This document shows, in pieces, positions 1 through 12,700 of a stretch of DNA of 64,000 nt. The stretch covers positions 51,992,984-52,056,983 of the forward strand of contig NC_088300.1 in the NCBI RefSeq assembly GCF_032854445.1, in the 5' to 3' direction. The notes beneath the pieces are model-generated. The model was given only the letters and a program-made list of their open reading frames with translations. It made no database searches and was not told the DNA's origin. The first letter of the stretch is position 1. Every line of letters starts with the position of its first letter. The DNA is from Liolophura sinensis. Its lineage: Eukaryota > Mollusca > Polyplacophora > Chitonida > Chitonidae. Both the position numbers and the translations under genes were made by a program.

Positions 1-205
1 ATTTGATTGGTGTTTTACGCCGTATTCAAGAATATTTCACTTATACAACGGCGGCCAGCATTATGGTGGGTGGAAACCGGGCACAGCCCTGGAAAAACCC
101 ACGACCATCCGCAGGTTGCTGACAGACCTTCCCACTTACGGCCGGAGAGGAAGCCAGCATGAGCTAGACTTGAACTCAGAGCGACCGCATTGGTGAGAGA
201 CTGAT
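1..205 (-). repeat. tRNA-derived SINE (family A), clipped by window edge
   Basis: Copy of the commonest repeat of this window, read on the minus strand. From its 3' end it shows the motif for 'gtacggcgtaaaacaccaat', then 'ccataatgctggccgccgtc', then the 'gggctctgcccggtttcc' box and the 'agctcatgctggcttcctct' box. The tRNA-like head, complete in the copy at 23523-23783, is lost here after about position 205. Family A copies also lie near 10.9, 23.6, 26.1, 33.2, 38.3, 40.6, 41.3, 42.0, 48.8, 51.0, 56.8 and 59.6 kb. Confidence 0.75.
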
Positions 206-312
206 ATTTTGATATCCTTATGCATCCATATATTGAATCTTCAATTTTGAGTCGATTTTGACCAGGTATTTGAGATATTCGGAAAAAAAAAATTCTCTGC
301 GTTGAATTTTAG

Positions 313-3300
313 GTATCAACGGCTTTGTGTACGGAAATCTGAACGACCTTGACATGTGTCCGGGAGATCTAGTGAGCTGGCACGTGCTGGCTCTGGGGTC
401 AGAGGTCGACATTCACTCCATCTACTTCCACGGTCACACAGTTCTAGAGGGAGAGAACCGGCGCAGTACCGTAACGGTTCAGCCCGGCTCACACCACACT
501 CTGGTCATGGAAGCTGATGCGGAGGGTGAGTAATACAAGTGTTATATGTATGTATATCTCAGTTCTGAGTGCCATGCGAGGCGGCAGCAAGGGCATTTTT
601 AAAATTTTTGGCATGACCCGACGCGGATGTGATCCAAGTTCTCCCGGCTTCGAGGTGCACCCTGTAACCATTAGGCCACGGTGTTATATGATAGGCATAT
701 GATAAGCCTACGGTCCATCTAGTAAGGTGGGAAAAGGGAGTCATCAGTAAGAGAATTGATATATCGTCCTGAACATGGAGCAATAGTTTTATACCCGAGT
801 ATTATTAATTAATTAATGTATAATTAATATTATCTCATTTTAAACTGTATTTCATAAAGTTCCTCTGTTGAAACTACAAGGTAGAACACACGAGAACGCA
901 GTATTGCCTTGTACAATCAACTAGGTCACTCTTCTAAACAAGGCCAACAAATAGCGTTGTTTTATATTCGTAGATTATTCCAAGTTAAAATATCATCTTT
1001 CCATGCACTGTTTATCATTGATATGTGAAATCAGGCTTAGAAACAGGAATGCAATCACAATAGCTTACAATAATGCACGACGATGCCAGGGTGTCCAGTT
1101 TACAAACGTATTAAGCACAAGACCCGTGGTCAGACATGAGTCGCTTCATTTTAATCTTTCATGGATGTCTCCTCACTTGGCGCCTCATTCTGTAGGATTT
1201 AAGTTAAACTCAGTGGCAGTTCATACAGTGACTATATAAGGTGTCATGCATGGTGTAAATGACATGGCGCGTTAGTGATCTAACTAATAAACAAGTAAAT
1301 TATGTTCCATATCATCATAAATGTATGTGTGCATAATTGTAGACTATGAAAATGTTTTGATCAGGTGACTGGGCTATCGTCTGTCGGACACACGAGCACT
1401 ACAATGCCGGCATGGTCGCCATATTTCATTCTCACCAGTGCGAGGAAGGCTACAGACATAAGAAGGATTTGAATTCCGAGGGCAGCGCAGCGAACCCTCC
1501 GAATGTCATCCCTGTCAGGTCAGAACGGACGTTCTACATAGCGGCTGAGGAGGTCACGTGGAATTACGTCCTATCTGGCAAGGATGGTGTAAAAGGGGGA
1601 TCGATCGAAGATCCGAAACAGTGAGTAAAGCTCCATGAAGGACCGTACCACATTACGAAAGCATATACATTTTTGCTGGAATAGCAGAAAAGGCGACACA
1701 TACATTACTGATGCGACATTATAACATTTTCAGGAGGAGTGAACCGGGCCGAATGGTTATAAAGTTCTCGCCTTTCAATCATTATGTCACATGAGGTGTG
1801 GTTTCAAATCCGGCCTTGAACAGGAAATTTGTCGATTTCCCGCTCCCGCTGTTCCTTTGGATTTGGCGACATAAGCGGCTGGTGACCCTCATGTGACCGT
1901 TTGTAATAGTCTAACACTGATGACCATTTGTCTTCCAGCAATATGGTGTGCATATCTGCACGTCACATGTGGAAAAGCTGATCAGTAGCTACCCAAAGAA
2001 GGGTGGTTTACTCTGGGTTCCTCCACCCACATACTGACACCAACCTGTAAGTGAAACATTCTTGAATATGGCGTTAATCTACAATCAGTTAAAGAGCATG
2101 TCTGCTGACTAGTTTTATGTTTTGTTCTCGTCTCTACCGACTGGCTATTAACTCCTGTGAGATCAAGCGATCGAATCCAACCCCTGCTAGTTTATAAGGT
2201 ATCTGGCGAATCACGATCGCTTAGTCTGGGAACACCGGTTTTCTCCACCCATAAACCAGATCACTGTCATATAATAAAGTTCTAGGACACGATTTTAAGC
2301 ACAAATCAATCGATCAGTTAATCAATTAAACACCAGTATTAATTAAACATATAGTTAAAAGTCCCTGTGATAAAGGAAAATATTAAATATATTTAGTCAC
2401 TTGCCACTGATGCTGTGCATTTTGTAGTAAACATTCTCTTTAACACAGCTTGTATTTCGTGTATTGTTTTCAGTCGTGGCTATAACTTTTTGAGGCACAC
2501 AGAGGGTTATCTAGGAACTACTTACAAAAAGGTTGTGTACAGAGAATACCACAGTGAAAACTTCCAGTTCCGGAAGGACCGTTTTCGGATTGCCGGAGGT
2601 ATGGAGCCAATATACGGGCCCGTTATAAAGGCGGAAGTCGGAGACGTCATACATGTCCACTTCAAGAACAATGCTTTTAGACCATTTTCAATTCATGGCC
2701 AAGGTGTGGCCTACAACAAATCGTCAGAGGGTTGTGCTTACATGAATGCCTCTTGGCAGGACAGTGGTGTGGTGGATGCCGGAGGTAATTATACCTACGT
2801 ATGGACCGTCACCCCTGCCTCAGGACCCGGTCCCAAAGATCCCAACTGTATCACCCACATGTACTATTCGGCGGTGGACCCGGTGCGGGACACGAATTCA
2901 GGCCTGGTCGGGCCCCTGATCATCTGCCGAAAAGGTACCCTAACCGGAAGTGGTGAAAGGGCTGATATCTCTCCAAGCCCGCGGGAGTTTGCGCTGCTAT
3001 TTGCCATATTTGATGAGAATTTAAGTTGGTATTTGGACGAGAATATTGCCACGTACGGAACAAATGTTGATAAAACAAGTGAGGAATTCATCAAAAGTAA
3101 TAAAATACCAGGTAGGTCTCGTGAAAAACGGTGGATTAGACATATCTTATGATTAAACCGCTGTCTTTAAAGAATAACAGCGGATTTTTTTTTATAGTTG
3201 TATCGAAACATACGTATCAGAGGTATTGTGTGTAAGTTCTCATGCACATGAGTAAACTAGGCGAACTGTTAAAATTAAGGTTCAGATTGAATAATTTATC

Positions 3301-4010
3301 GAAGTGCTCAGAGTTAATTTACTCTTCGATTTTCTCCAGATTCCGTCTCGTTTCCTCCATACTCCGTCTCTTCAGACCATGTCTAATTTCCTCCAGATTA
3401 TGCCTGGTTTCCGACAGATTATGTCTGGTTTCCACCAGACTCCGCCTCGTTTCCTACAGACTATGTGTAGTTTACTCTGTCTAGTTTTCACTAGACTATG
3501 TCTGATTTCCTCCAGACTGTGTATATTTTTATCCAGATTCGGGTTGTTTCAGACTGTGTTTGTTTTCCTCTCGACAGTCTGGTTTCATCCACAAATTCTT
3601 CAGTGACAGAATGGCTTTTCCATTTAAATATAATACTTAAGACATGAATCAAACTGCAGATGAATAAGATAACATGTGTTTCACTTTCAGGCGTCAACGG
3701 CTTGTCCCTAGGTAATCTGGTGGTGGATATGGGAACTAACGGCAATGTGGAGTGGTACCTCATGGCAATAGGGGCAGAGTCCGACATACATTCCATACAT
3801 TTTCATGGACATACATTCGTCCAGTCCAAATATAAGAAACATCGACGCGATACGATAGGTTTATTTCCGGGAACTACAGCCACGGTCTCTATGAAGACGG
3901 ACAATCCGGGTCTTTGGTTGTTACACTGTCACGTGAACAACGAACCAATGATCGGCATGGAAATGAAATATGAAGTGGTCGATAGGCATTTGAACTTTGG
4001 GTCGTCATAG
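313..4010 (+). CDS. Hephaestin/ceruloplasmin-like multicopper oxidase, 3' part (four exons)
   Basis: Copper ferroxidase-family protein; its N-terminal part lies left of the window. Exons are 313-525, 1365-1620, 2474-3111 and 3691-4010 (stop TAG). Phases match (1, 2, 1) and all introns are GT-AG, giving 474 visible residues. Exons 1-2 end a cupredoxin domain like ceruloplasmin domain 4: HSIYFHGH, then V-C-R-T-H with a downstream A-G-M, so the type-1 Cys, His and Met are kept but not the type-3 histidines. Exon 3 is a domain-5-like unit (motif NSGLVGPLIICRKGTL) and opens domain 6. Exon 4 has HSIHFHGH and LLHCHVNNEPMIGM: the HCH trinuclear ligands and type-1 Cys and Met are present, but the expected type-1 His after HCH is Glu. 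The protein ends at FGSS without a hydrophobic tail, so unlike hephaestin it is probably secreted rather than membrane-anchored. A decayed SINE and a 21-bp array lie in its introns. Confidence 0.9.
600..695 (-). repeat. tRNA-headed SINE fragment (third family)
   Basis: On the minus strand the block reads as a tRNA-like head ('gtggcctaatggttacaggg', a diverged B-box near 635) followed by 'gcgtcgggtcatgcc' and an A-rich stretch. It lies in intron 1 of the oxidase fragment. The cloverleaf is not intact, so this is a SINE head rather than a tRNA gene. Confidence 0.45.
1735..2080 (+). repeat. SINE family B copy, diverged
   Basis: A tRNA-like head ('ggccgaatggttataaag', B-box-like 'ggtttcaaatccggcc') is followed by a body and a tail resembling 'ctgggttcctccacccaca' and 'cattcttgaatatggcgtta'. 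The same tail recurs near 2.2, 17.9, 19.7, 45.3, 51.5 and 53.5 kb. It sits in an intron of the oxidase gene. Confidence 0.5.
3325..3600 (+). repeat. 21-bp pyrimidine-rich minisatellite in oxidase intron
   Basis: Roughly a dozen units of about 21 bp modelled on 'tttcctccagactatgtctgg'-like sequence; the cleanest units run from about 3397 to 3480. Each unit joins a pyrimidine run to CAG/TAG, as a 3' splice site does. The array ends about 90 bp before the true acceptor of the last oxidase exon (AG at 3689-3690). Confidence 0.75.
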
Positions 4011-5259
4011 ATCGATGAGTTGGTGGGAAATGCCGGATATCGTTTAGGAGGTGATGTTTAAACAGTTTTAAAGTTTTAAGTGAAGGCAAATATGCAAAGG
4101 ACGTAAGGTGATAGGCTTGTCAAGGTATAGACGAGAAAATTCTTTGTCGTAATATGTGAATATGTCATCTCACGGACACCTGAATAACAAAAGTTATTCT
4201 GTTTATGGTCTCGTGAAGTCCATAGCAACGTAAATCAGGTGTTACTTCTGTGACAATGCTGCATCCAATGGCTGTTTCCATGACTACCCAGATACATGAC
4301 CTGAACCAATCTTGCTTGATCGTATTATTTATATGACCGCTCTACACCTCTACGACGTGCTTAGTTGGATGTTTATAATAAAAAAAAGATTATAATAAGA
4401 TATAGTAAGATTATTATGAGATAAGATGATAATTTGAGCGGTAAATCAGTCAAAAAGGGATAGTATGCACTGTGTGATAAGCTGATGACACAAGGAAAGA
4501 AATGGAGTGAAATGTGAAATAAATTGTGTGCATGACATCCAAAGTTTCCAGCCCATAGTTATTCTGTCTCTGCCTGGAGAAACTGCATACATAACCATGC
4601 TTTGAATGATTTCAAACTGTGCTGTATATGTATTTGTATGTCAGTACATGTATGTGTGTTTTTCGTTTTAATTTATCTGTAGTAGTTGTAACTACAGTAG
4701 TTGTTGGTTAGTTGCATTTTCCTTTCAGATATTGAACCTACATTTGTGTATTTAAACCGGGCATTTTCTGTATTTGTAACATGCAACACTTTGAAGTTGT
4801 ATTAAATCTTTAAACCTTTTATACGCCGTACCACACTTATAAACATGTACATATACTAAATATCTGGCAATTCCATGTATGTATAGTCTCAAGCCCCTTT
4901 GTCTTATTTTACTGTGACTGTCCGTTAAATGCAAAATGTGCAACACCGCATTTTGACTAATTCTAGACTGGTGACGTATAATACTTTGCAGTTAACATCA
5001 TTGCGTATTCTTTACCTAATTCTACTTAAGCCATGGTGCTAGGGGCTTGTAATTTGCTTTTTCCAGCTATTACACGGTCGTCGCTGCTCTGGTTTTACGT
5101 TCTATGCTGTACGCCTCTAGTTATTTTGTATATAATTTGTTCACAATAAAGATGAATACCGTTTTTTTAATACAAAGGTGAAGGAACCGTGCTTTTCAAA
5201 TAAACATTGAAAGTAATTGCTTGTTGTATACTTTATTGATACCAAGTCTGTCATCATTA
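4011..5259. other. 3' UTR and spacer, no gene recognised
   Basis: AT-rich sequence after the oxidase stop. It holds two AATAAA hexamers and short A/T runs. No reading frame resembles a known family. Confidence 0.5.
4518..4523 (+). terminator. Candidate polyadenylation signal of the oxidase gene
   Basis: AATAAA about 510 bp after the stop codon. A second AATAAA at 5145-5150 is an alternative. No mRNA evidence is available to choose. Confidence 0.35.
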
Positions 5260-5700
5260 CTATGTTCCAGTCATCATTAATATGTCCCCAATCATCATTA
5301 CCGGACTCCCAGTCATCATTAATACATCCCAGTTCATCATAACAGTATCTCCAGTCAACACTAATATTTTCCAATCATCATTACTGTATTCCCGGCCAAC
5401 ACTAATATGTCCAAGTTATTATTACTGTATTCCCAGTCATCACTAATATGTCCAAGTCATTATTACTGTATTCCCGGCCAACACTAATATGTCCAAGTCA
5501 TTATTACTGTATTCCCGGCCAACACTAATATGTCCAAGTCATTATTACTGTATTCCCGGCCAACACTAATATGTCCAAGTCATTATTACTGTATTCCCAG
5601 CCAACACTAATATGTCCAAGTCATTATTACTGTATTCCCGGCCAACACTAATATGTCCAAGTCATTATTACTGTATTCCCAGTCATCACTAATATGCCCC
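5260..5700. repeat. 41-bp minisatellite
   Basis: About seven near-identical 41-bp units built from 'cattattactgtattcccgg' plus 'ccaacactaatatgtccaag', running from about 5400. Before them are degraded half-length units ('cagtcatcattaatatgtcc'-like, about 20-22 bp). The 41-bp unit therefore looks like a dimer of an older half unit. Confidence 0.85.
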
Positions 5701-7329
5701 CAGTCTATCAGTCTTCTCAATCATTCATAGGACCCCATCAATGTATAAACTATGGTGTTTACTGTGCTTAGTGGAAGTAAACAAGATTGGGGGCACTTTT
5801 CATCGTAATTTGCTTTGGTTTGATAATTATATCTGGTGTTGCTGCGCTGTGAATCAGCCTTCGGAATGTGGGTGAGCTACTTCATGTAGATCTGGATTTG
5901 TGAGACTAAACCAGTTCTTGAACCTTTTGTTAATGCTGTATAAAGAAAGTACTGGTATCGCAAGTACTTTCCACTTGACCGCCTCAGCGTTTAACACGAG
6001 GTTTACAGCAAACGCAATGGGCTGTCGATTTAACCAGTAAAGCTTATTCACCTCCCTCTGGCTCGGCTGCGGCTCGACGTCGAACTGGTTGGGATCCACA
6101 TGGACAGGTGTGGCAGGTTTTTCTCGGTTTTCTGCCCTGCTTACCCCATCCACAAACGCTGGACTATTCTTCAGTTAAGGGTAAATAGAGCATCTCCAAT
6201 TCGTAACCCTGAAGTATCAATTTCATTAAACGAGAGTTAAAAATTTTCTTTTGTTTTGAGTTTAATGGATTTGCTACAACAGGATCACGAATTGGACATT
6301 CTCTTCATCCCCTAAATGGAACATCGGGAAAAAAGTACAAAATCATGCCTCAAATTAGTGAGGCTGTTTTGTCTTGTGTCTCTGCTTACAGAAGTGCGAA
6401 GCAGTTTAAGGATGTGATGTCTGTCTTTCATAAACATTTCTTTGCCTGCATTTACTGACCAAAATCTGGGTGATTTTTTACATTATTATCTACACAATTA
6501 AAACTGAGTATCCGATAACTATTGTTTACGAACATGATTGTCAGAGGAAGACCTCGAGCATATCTACGTGTGTGAGAACACCGGCTGAAATGCACCTAAA
6601 CTGCTTTTATAATGCAGAAACATTAAAACAGTAAAACAAAGTAGCTCGGCGCCTGTGTAGATTTTTATCATTGAGCTGCCGTTAGCCAAATAAGTAGCTC
6701 TGATCATTGTTGACGAATGATGGAATGCGAAATTTATCCCATACCCCTTTATCCCATGTTCTGGGTCACATTTATGGGATGACGCGGAAAATCCAACAAA
6801 TAAATAAATAAATAAATGAGATGAAATTAGCTGTATCAATTTTATCATGACAGTGGAAAGCCAAGGGAATCTTCCAAAGGTAATTAGAGAAGCTCTCAGT
6901 AAACACTGCGGCCACTTTCACAAAACTGAAGAAGAGTTCTCCTAATTCTTTCATAACCGACCTTGCCTAGGTCAGAGAGCCCTAAAGCCACTTGATCTGT
7001 GAAGCAAACCAAGAAAAACTGACGTATGCGGTTTGGTAAAAGTACCGCTATGATTTATACTTCCTTGTTTTCGTCAACCGCACGCATGGTGTTTGTAAAT
7101 GTACCAGTAGTGCCTGCCATTGTTACACAACACGGTTGCCATGCACACGACACTAAATCAGTTCAGAGAGCCTTTCACACTCCATAATGTCAAACTGAGC
7201 GGTTGGATGAATGAAATAGCTTTATTGGCAAAGCCAAAGAATAACCATCAATGGAATGGAAATATGCAGCGTAGTGAATACGCCCGGGCGTGTTTGGCAG
7301 TCCATTGTTATTATGTCGTCAGCTCGTTG
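5701..7329. other. Intergenic spacer, no gene recognised
   Basis: No coding exon or known repeat could be supported. A short (AAAT)n run lies at about 6800-6818. The reading frames are short and lack family features or splice context. Confidence 0.4.
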
Positions 7330-7612
7330 CGTACATTTTAGCCTGTTGTGAGCGAGCCTTTACCAGGCCGCACCTCCATGACCGACTCTACAGATAAGCC
7401 TCCAGGGATAACAACGGTTCGATCATACAAGCCTAACTTACATAGAGAAAAGAAAAAAAAACAGGACAGATCGAAGAGAAAAAGAAGTTCTAAGAGTAAG
7501 AATATATGTCTGTGGTGTGTCAGAAGAGAACTGTTTGCAGCTGCGGACTTCCGATCCTGTGTACTGTTTTCTACTGATTACATCGCCTGACAATATTCCG
7601 TCCAGCGGTGAG
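7330..7612 (+). other. Candidate 5' non-coding exon of the SLC23 gene, with a small basic uORF
   Basis: A strong donor, GAG|GTAAGT, lies at 7612/7613. Upstream, an ATG at 7378 opens a Lys/Arg/Ser-rich frame (includes REKKKKQDRSKRKRSSKSK) that stops at 7588-7590, before the donor. The next strong acceptor on this strand next to a coding exon is ..cacacag at 9693-9699, six bases before the SLC23 start ATG. I infer a leader exon spliced to the coding start. Its 5' end cannot be placed. Confidence 0.25.
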
Positions 7613-7859
7613 GTAAGTTTGCCTACTTACTGTTTGAGAGACACGTGACTAACTCCACTCGTCTACCTTATAACTAATAAGACTTAATGATAACTAATTA
7701 TTATAAGACACTTTTGAACAACCGGGTCCAGGGGTGAATTTTTTTAAGACTATGTAAATATGATAATTTGAACAATGCTATACAAATCAGGACCGGTACA
7801 TATGGTATAACAATACAGTAACACAACAGAAAACACATTATTTACCACGCCCCGACATC

Positions 7860-8460
7860 TCCTACTTGTCTCACAGACATATCTCCTTTTGTAACACAGG
7901 CAACAAATATTTTTATAACAGAGACATCTACTGCTTTTTACAACAAAGGCATCTAATGGTTTTATAACAGAGATATATACAGCTTGTGTAACAGAGACAC
8001 CTACTGCTTTTGTAACAGGGCCATCTACTGCTGTTGTGACATATCTCCTTTGTAACACAGGCAACAAATATTTTTATAACAGAGACATCTACTGTTTTTA
8101 TAACAGAGACATCTACTGCCTTTTGAAACATCTACTGCTTTTATAACAGAGACATCTACTGCATTTTGAAACATCTATTGCTTTTATAACAGAGACATCT
8201 ACTGCATTTCGAAACATCTACTGCTTTTATAACAGACATCTACTGCATTTTGAGACATCTACTGCTTTTATAACAGACACATCTACTGCATTTTGAGACA
8301 TCTATTGCATTTTGAAACATCTAATGATTTTATACAGAGACATTCACTGCATTTTGAGACATCTACTGCTTTTATAATGCAGAAACATTAATTGCTTTAA
8401 TAATGCAGAGTCATCCACTGCTTTAGTAGCGGAGACGTCTACTGCTTTAAGCACAAAGGA
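7860..8460. repeat. Degenerate ~43-bp minisatellite ('gacatctactgc')
   Basis: Many imperfect copies of 'cttttataacagagacatct' followed by 'actgcattttgaaacatcta'. Periods vary between about 20 and 43 bp through internal deletions. It contains no coding features. Confidence 0.7.
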
Positions 8461-9699
8461 ATTTACTACATTTGTGACTGCTTACAGGGGAGCTCGATGA
8501 TTGGGTGTTGTCTAGGGGTTGACCAGGGTAGGACAAGAAAAACAGCACTGACCCCACACTTACAGAAATCTGACGTACAACTATATTGCTAAAAAGTGTT
8601 CAAAATATGCTGTCTCAAGATACATAATTCACCCCATATCGACGCTTGCACGACAATATTTTCTCTCCAGTTTTCGAACCCATATGTTAGCGTGTTCTCC
8701 CACAAACACAAGGCACCCTCTACAACGAGTAACTACATATGGACTGTACCAGACATGTTTAGTGTATCGTTCGATATTTTACGGATTCAAAATACCGAAG
8801 CCACATTTCTTTCTTTTCATCGTACGTCATTCTGAAACCGACAACGCTGTAATACGTATGTGCAGTATCTGTCTTATATTTAGATAAATTAAGCTCATTA
8901 TTTTTCATAAGAACGGATACAGACTTCAAATGGTTACTATGCTCGTTGTAAGCTAAATTTCAAGCTGAAATGTAAATCAGTGCTAATACTAGTCAGGCTT
9001 CTGATTATAACATTCTCTGGGGGTAGCGGGCAGGTGAGGTCAACTTTCGGATCAGATAAATAGCGCATGCTCATGAATAAACTAGCTGTTGACCAACAAT
9101 TCTTGTTGATGGTATAACCAGTTAAACTGGCAATTGGCCAATTCGTTTGCAAATTCACTTGATTAGGTGAATACGCTTAATACTATGTTTTGCACATATC
9201 CCCAGATCTCCATGTGATAAAACTATTTCCGTAATATATATGATCATAAACGATGTATGATCACAAACGATGTGATCTCGCAAACCATGTCTATTTTTAT
9301 AATCATAAAATTTAGTTTGATTGTGATTCTGCGCCGGCATCAATACATCCTCTGCATTTTCTGTATCACTTAAACGTCTGAAAATCTCCCATGGAAAAGT
9401 TGCATAGTATGTTTAGATATCTGAGACCACACAGAATAGACGACATTAAGCATATCTTTTGCGAAACATACCTTTTTGTAGTGGTGTATGTCAGCAGGTG
9501 GTAGACTGCATGGCCTAAATCTCGTCACACGACGTCGAGAAGTCTACAAAGGAGAAAGAAAGGAAAATCGAGCTATAGGGATGATTAGTACAACACACCC
9601 AATTGTATAACCTTTTCGTAATGAAGAATTTACTGATATTAATTGAGGTTGCGTGAAACAAACATTTCCGGATATAAGCATCACTGGACTATCACACAG
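8461..9699. other. Spacer upstream of SLC23 coding start
   Basis: Unique AT-rich sequence; nothing recognised apart from the acceptor-like end at 9693-9699. Core-promoter motifs could not be assigned with confidence. Confidence 0.4.
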
Positions 9700-9705
9700 G
9701 TAACC

Positions 9706-12700
9706 ATGTTGAACGAGAAGTCATCTAAAAGTACCAATGGAATGATGCAAAAGCTTCCCCCGGAAGAGGCTGAGGATGAGGAGAGTGAGGATATAGTCGT
9801 ACAGGAACTTGCCCCGGCCCTGCTGTACGGCGTCTCCGACATACCGCCTCTCGCGGTGTCTTTACCATTCGCCCTGCAGGTAAGAAAGTACCGATAACCA
9901 CGAAAGTGTCGCACAGCGCTGCTAGAAAGGTTACATTGAGATAGTTTCAAAGTACTGTACTCTAGTGGTACCATTCGAATTGTTTTAAATTTTATACTGA
10001 TGCACAATGGTTTATAGCTTTCTCAGTGGCAAACAGTTTTGGATTTTTCCCCTAAGTTTACACAACGCGCAGAAAAAGTTTACTCCGCGAGGAGAATGTT
10101 TATATATCGCAGAGAAACGGTTCACACGGTGAGGAAAAGGTTCACACTGCGGATAAAATATTCACACCGTAAGGAAATGGTTCACACCGCCAGGAAATGG
10201 TTCAAACTGCAGAGAAATGGTTCACATCGTGAGGGTAGATTAACACCGTGAGGAAATGGGTTACACCATGAGAAAAGGTTTACACTGCACAGAAATGATT
10301 CACTGCGCGGAGAAAAGGTTTACACATCGCGGAGAAAATGTGTTCTTTCGTTTTTGAATACTTTAATTTGTTTTGTTATTAATGGTAATTTTAATAGTAA
10401 AATCTAAGGATGTTTTAAATCGCTGTATGGTCAATATATTATATCAAAATTATTCGATAACATTATAAGGCGCTCGGTCCTAATGTCAGAATTTTTATAG
10501 CGCTATCTGAGATGCCATGCTGAGGATACTGTGCAGGCACAATTCCCTTCCCGGTACCGACACTGAACCAGCTTTTGGTTTGTTCCCTCACCGGGACGCC
10601 ATGCTGAAGGCGACAGACACCACGACCCACCCCGCCACTGTACACTGAGCGTTTCTGTACTTGCCCTATACACCTTCTGCTGACCGCCGCGGAATCTCCA
10701 GTAATACAAAATTTAAAGAGATTATACTGGAGCATTTGGCTAAAAATCAGTCAGTGCCGCCAGAATCATGAACATTTCGGCATTGACACCAATCAAATTC
10801 TGGTTATCATCTTAGAATTGGCCCAATTAATTACGTTTCACACATTACCAGCATTGTCTGTGCGCGTGTTACCGTTTAAAACGTTTAAAAAAGTTAAATT
10901 TATTTATTTATTATTTTGATTATTATTTTTATTTATTTATTACGACGGGGGCCAGCATTATGGTGGGAAGAAACCGGGCAGAGCCCGGGGGAAACCCACG
11001 ACCATCCACTGGTGAGAGTCTCCCGCGTCATTACGCTGCGCCAGCGCGCTAACCAACTGAGCCGCGGCGGCCCCCTAGAAAAATTTATAATGCAGTTCGA
11101 ACTTTTACAAATTTTCGAATCACTCATGTATTGTAGTAGTCTGATATTTTCTGAAAGGCATTGATTTGAGATATTCTTGGTAAATAGAGAAAATTTTATT
11201 CATTGTTTTGCCAACAATCTCCTGTATAGCCTTTCCAAGTTATTCTTTCTGTTCCAAGCTTGGTCATGGGCTCGAGTCTCCCTCTGTGTCCTCTCCTCCC
11301 TGCTGTGCCAGTCTCTTTGATATTTGATGGCTTTCTTAATATTAATGTACATGTATTACAGTTGGGGTGTGTTTAAACATTAGTTTTAATCATGTTTTGA
11401 TTGTTTAAGCATTAGTTGTAATCATGTTTTGGTTGTTCACAGATTTGCATTCAAACTGTTTCTGCCGTTATCACACACTCGATGCTAACCGCCAAGGCCA
11501 TTTGTGCTCCTGCCATAATAGCCGCCAGAATCATGAACACTTCGGTATTTTTATCCGGCTTAACAACATTGCTACAAACAACTCTGGGCGTAAGGTAATT
11601 TTGTTTAGCCGCAGTAAATCTGCTTTTGTATTTGTTTATGTTATTAATGTAATTTAAGATCATTTGTTACGCAAGCAAAAGGCCCTAGGTAAATATGATG
11701 AATGCAGTTATGTTGTGCAGAAAAATATTTAGAAATCCGTTTTGAACAAAACAAACGACAAAAAAATTAATCAACCAATAGCGACACTTTAGCTAACTGT
11801 CTATAGTGTCAACTAGTGCTCACCCGTTATTTGACAATTTGAATAGTTTTTCCCTTCATGATTAGACTCTAACGCCGAATTCACGAGGATTCCTAATTGT
11901 GTAATACGATAACAGTTATCATTCATTCTGGTTCTACCTGCTCATCAAGGTTTAACTGAAATATTAGCTAATGTAAAACCTATAACCATTCATCCATGTC
12001 ATTTCAGGTTACCTATTTTCCAAGGACCTTCAATCCTATATATTATGCCATTACTGGTAAGGGCAGCTTTGCCTGTCTGGTCGTGTCCAGCCAGCACAAA
12101 TGGTAAGACCTGTTAACGCCGTCTCGACTGTGAAAATAGTAAAAACTGTTGACACAGCCTCGACTTTGAAAATGGTAAGAACTGTTGACACAGCCTCGAC
12201 TGTGAAAATGGTAAGAACTGTTGACACAACCTCGACTTTGAAAATGGTAAGAACTAATAACACAGTCTCGACTGTGAAAGAAGTAAGAACTGTTGACACA
12301 ACCTCGACTGTGAAAATAGTAAGAACTGTTGACACAGGCTCGACTGTGTAAATAGTAAGAACTGTTGCCACAGCCTCGACTGTGTAAATAGTAAGAACTG
12401 TTGACACAACCTCGTCACATAGGAATAATAAGAGTAACTTTTAGCTAAACGTCGTCAGTACGTACGCTGAGAACTGTTAGCACGATCAACAGAAGAAATG
12501 ATAAGAACTGGTGGTTAAGCCTCGTCAGTATGTATGCTGAAAATTGTTGAGACAGTCTCGATACTGGCAAGAATGGCAAGAAATAAGTCTTGACAGTGAA
12601 AATGGTATGAACTACAGCACGAACTAGAAGAGCTGTTGACACAGCATAGTCATTAGGAATTGTAGTGACTGTTGACAGTCTCCTCAGTACAAATTGTAAT

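Noticed and set aside
12100-12351. Open frame with Val-Arg-Thr-Val-Asp-Thr repeats
   Set aside because: It lies wholly in the 36-bp intron 3 array and in a frame other than that of the SLC23 exon.
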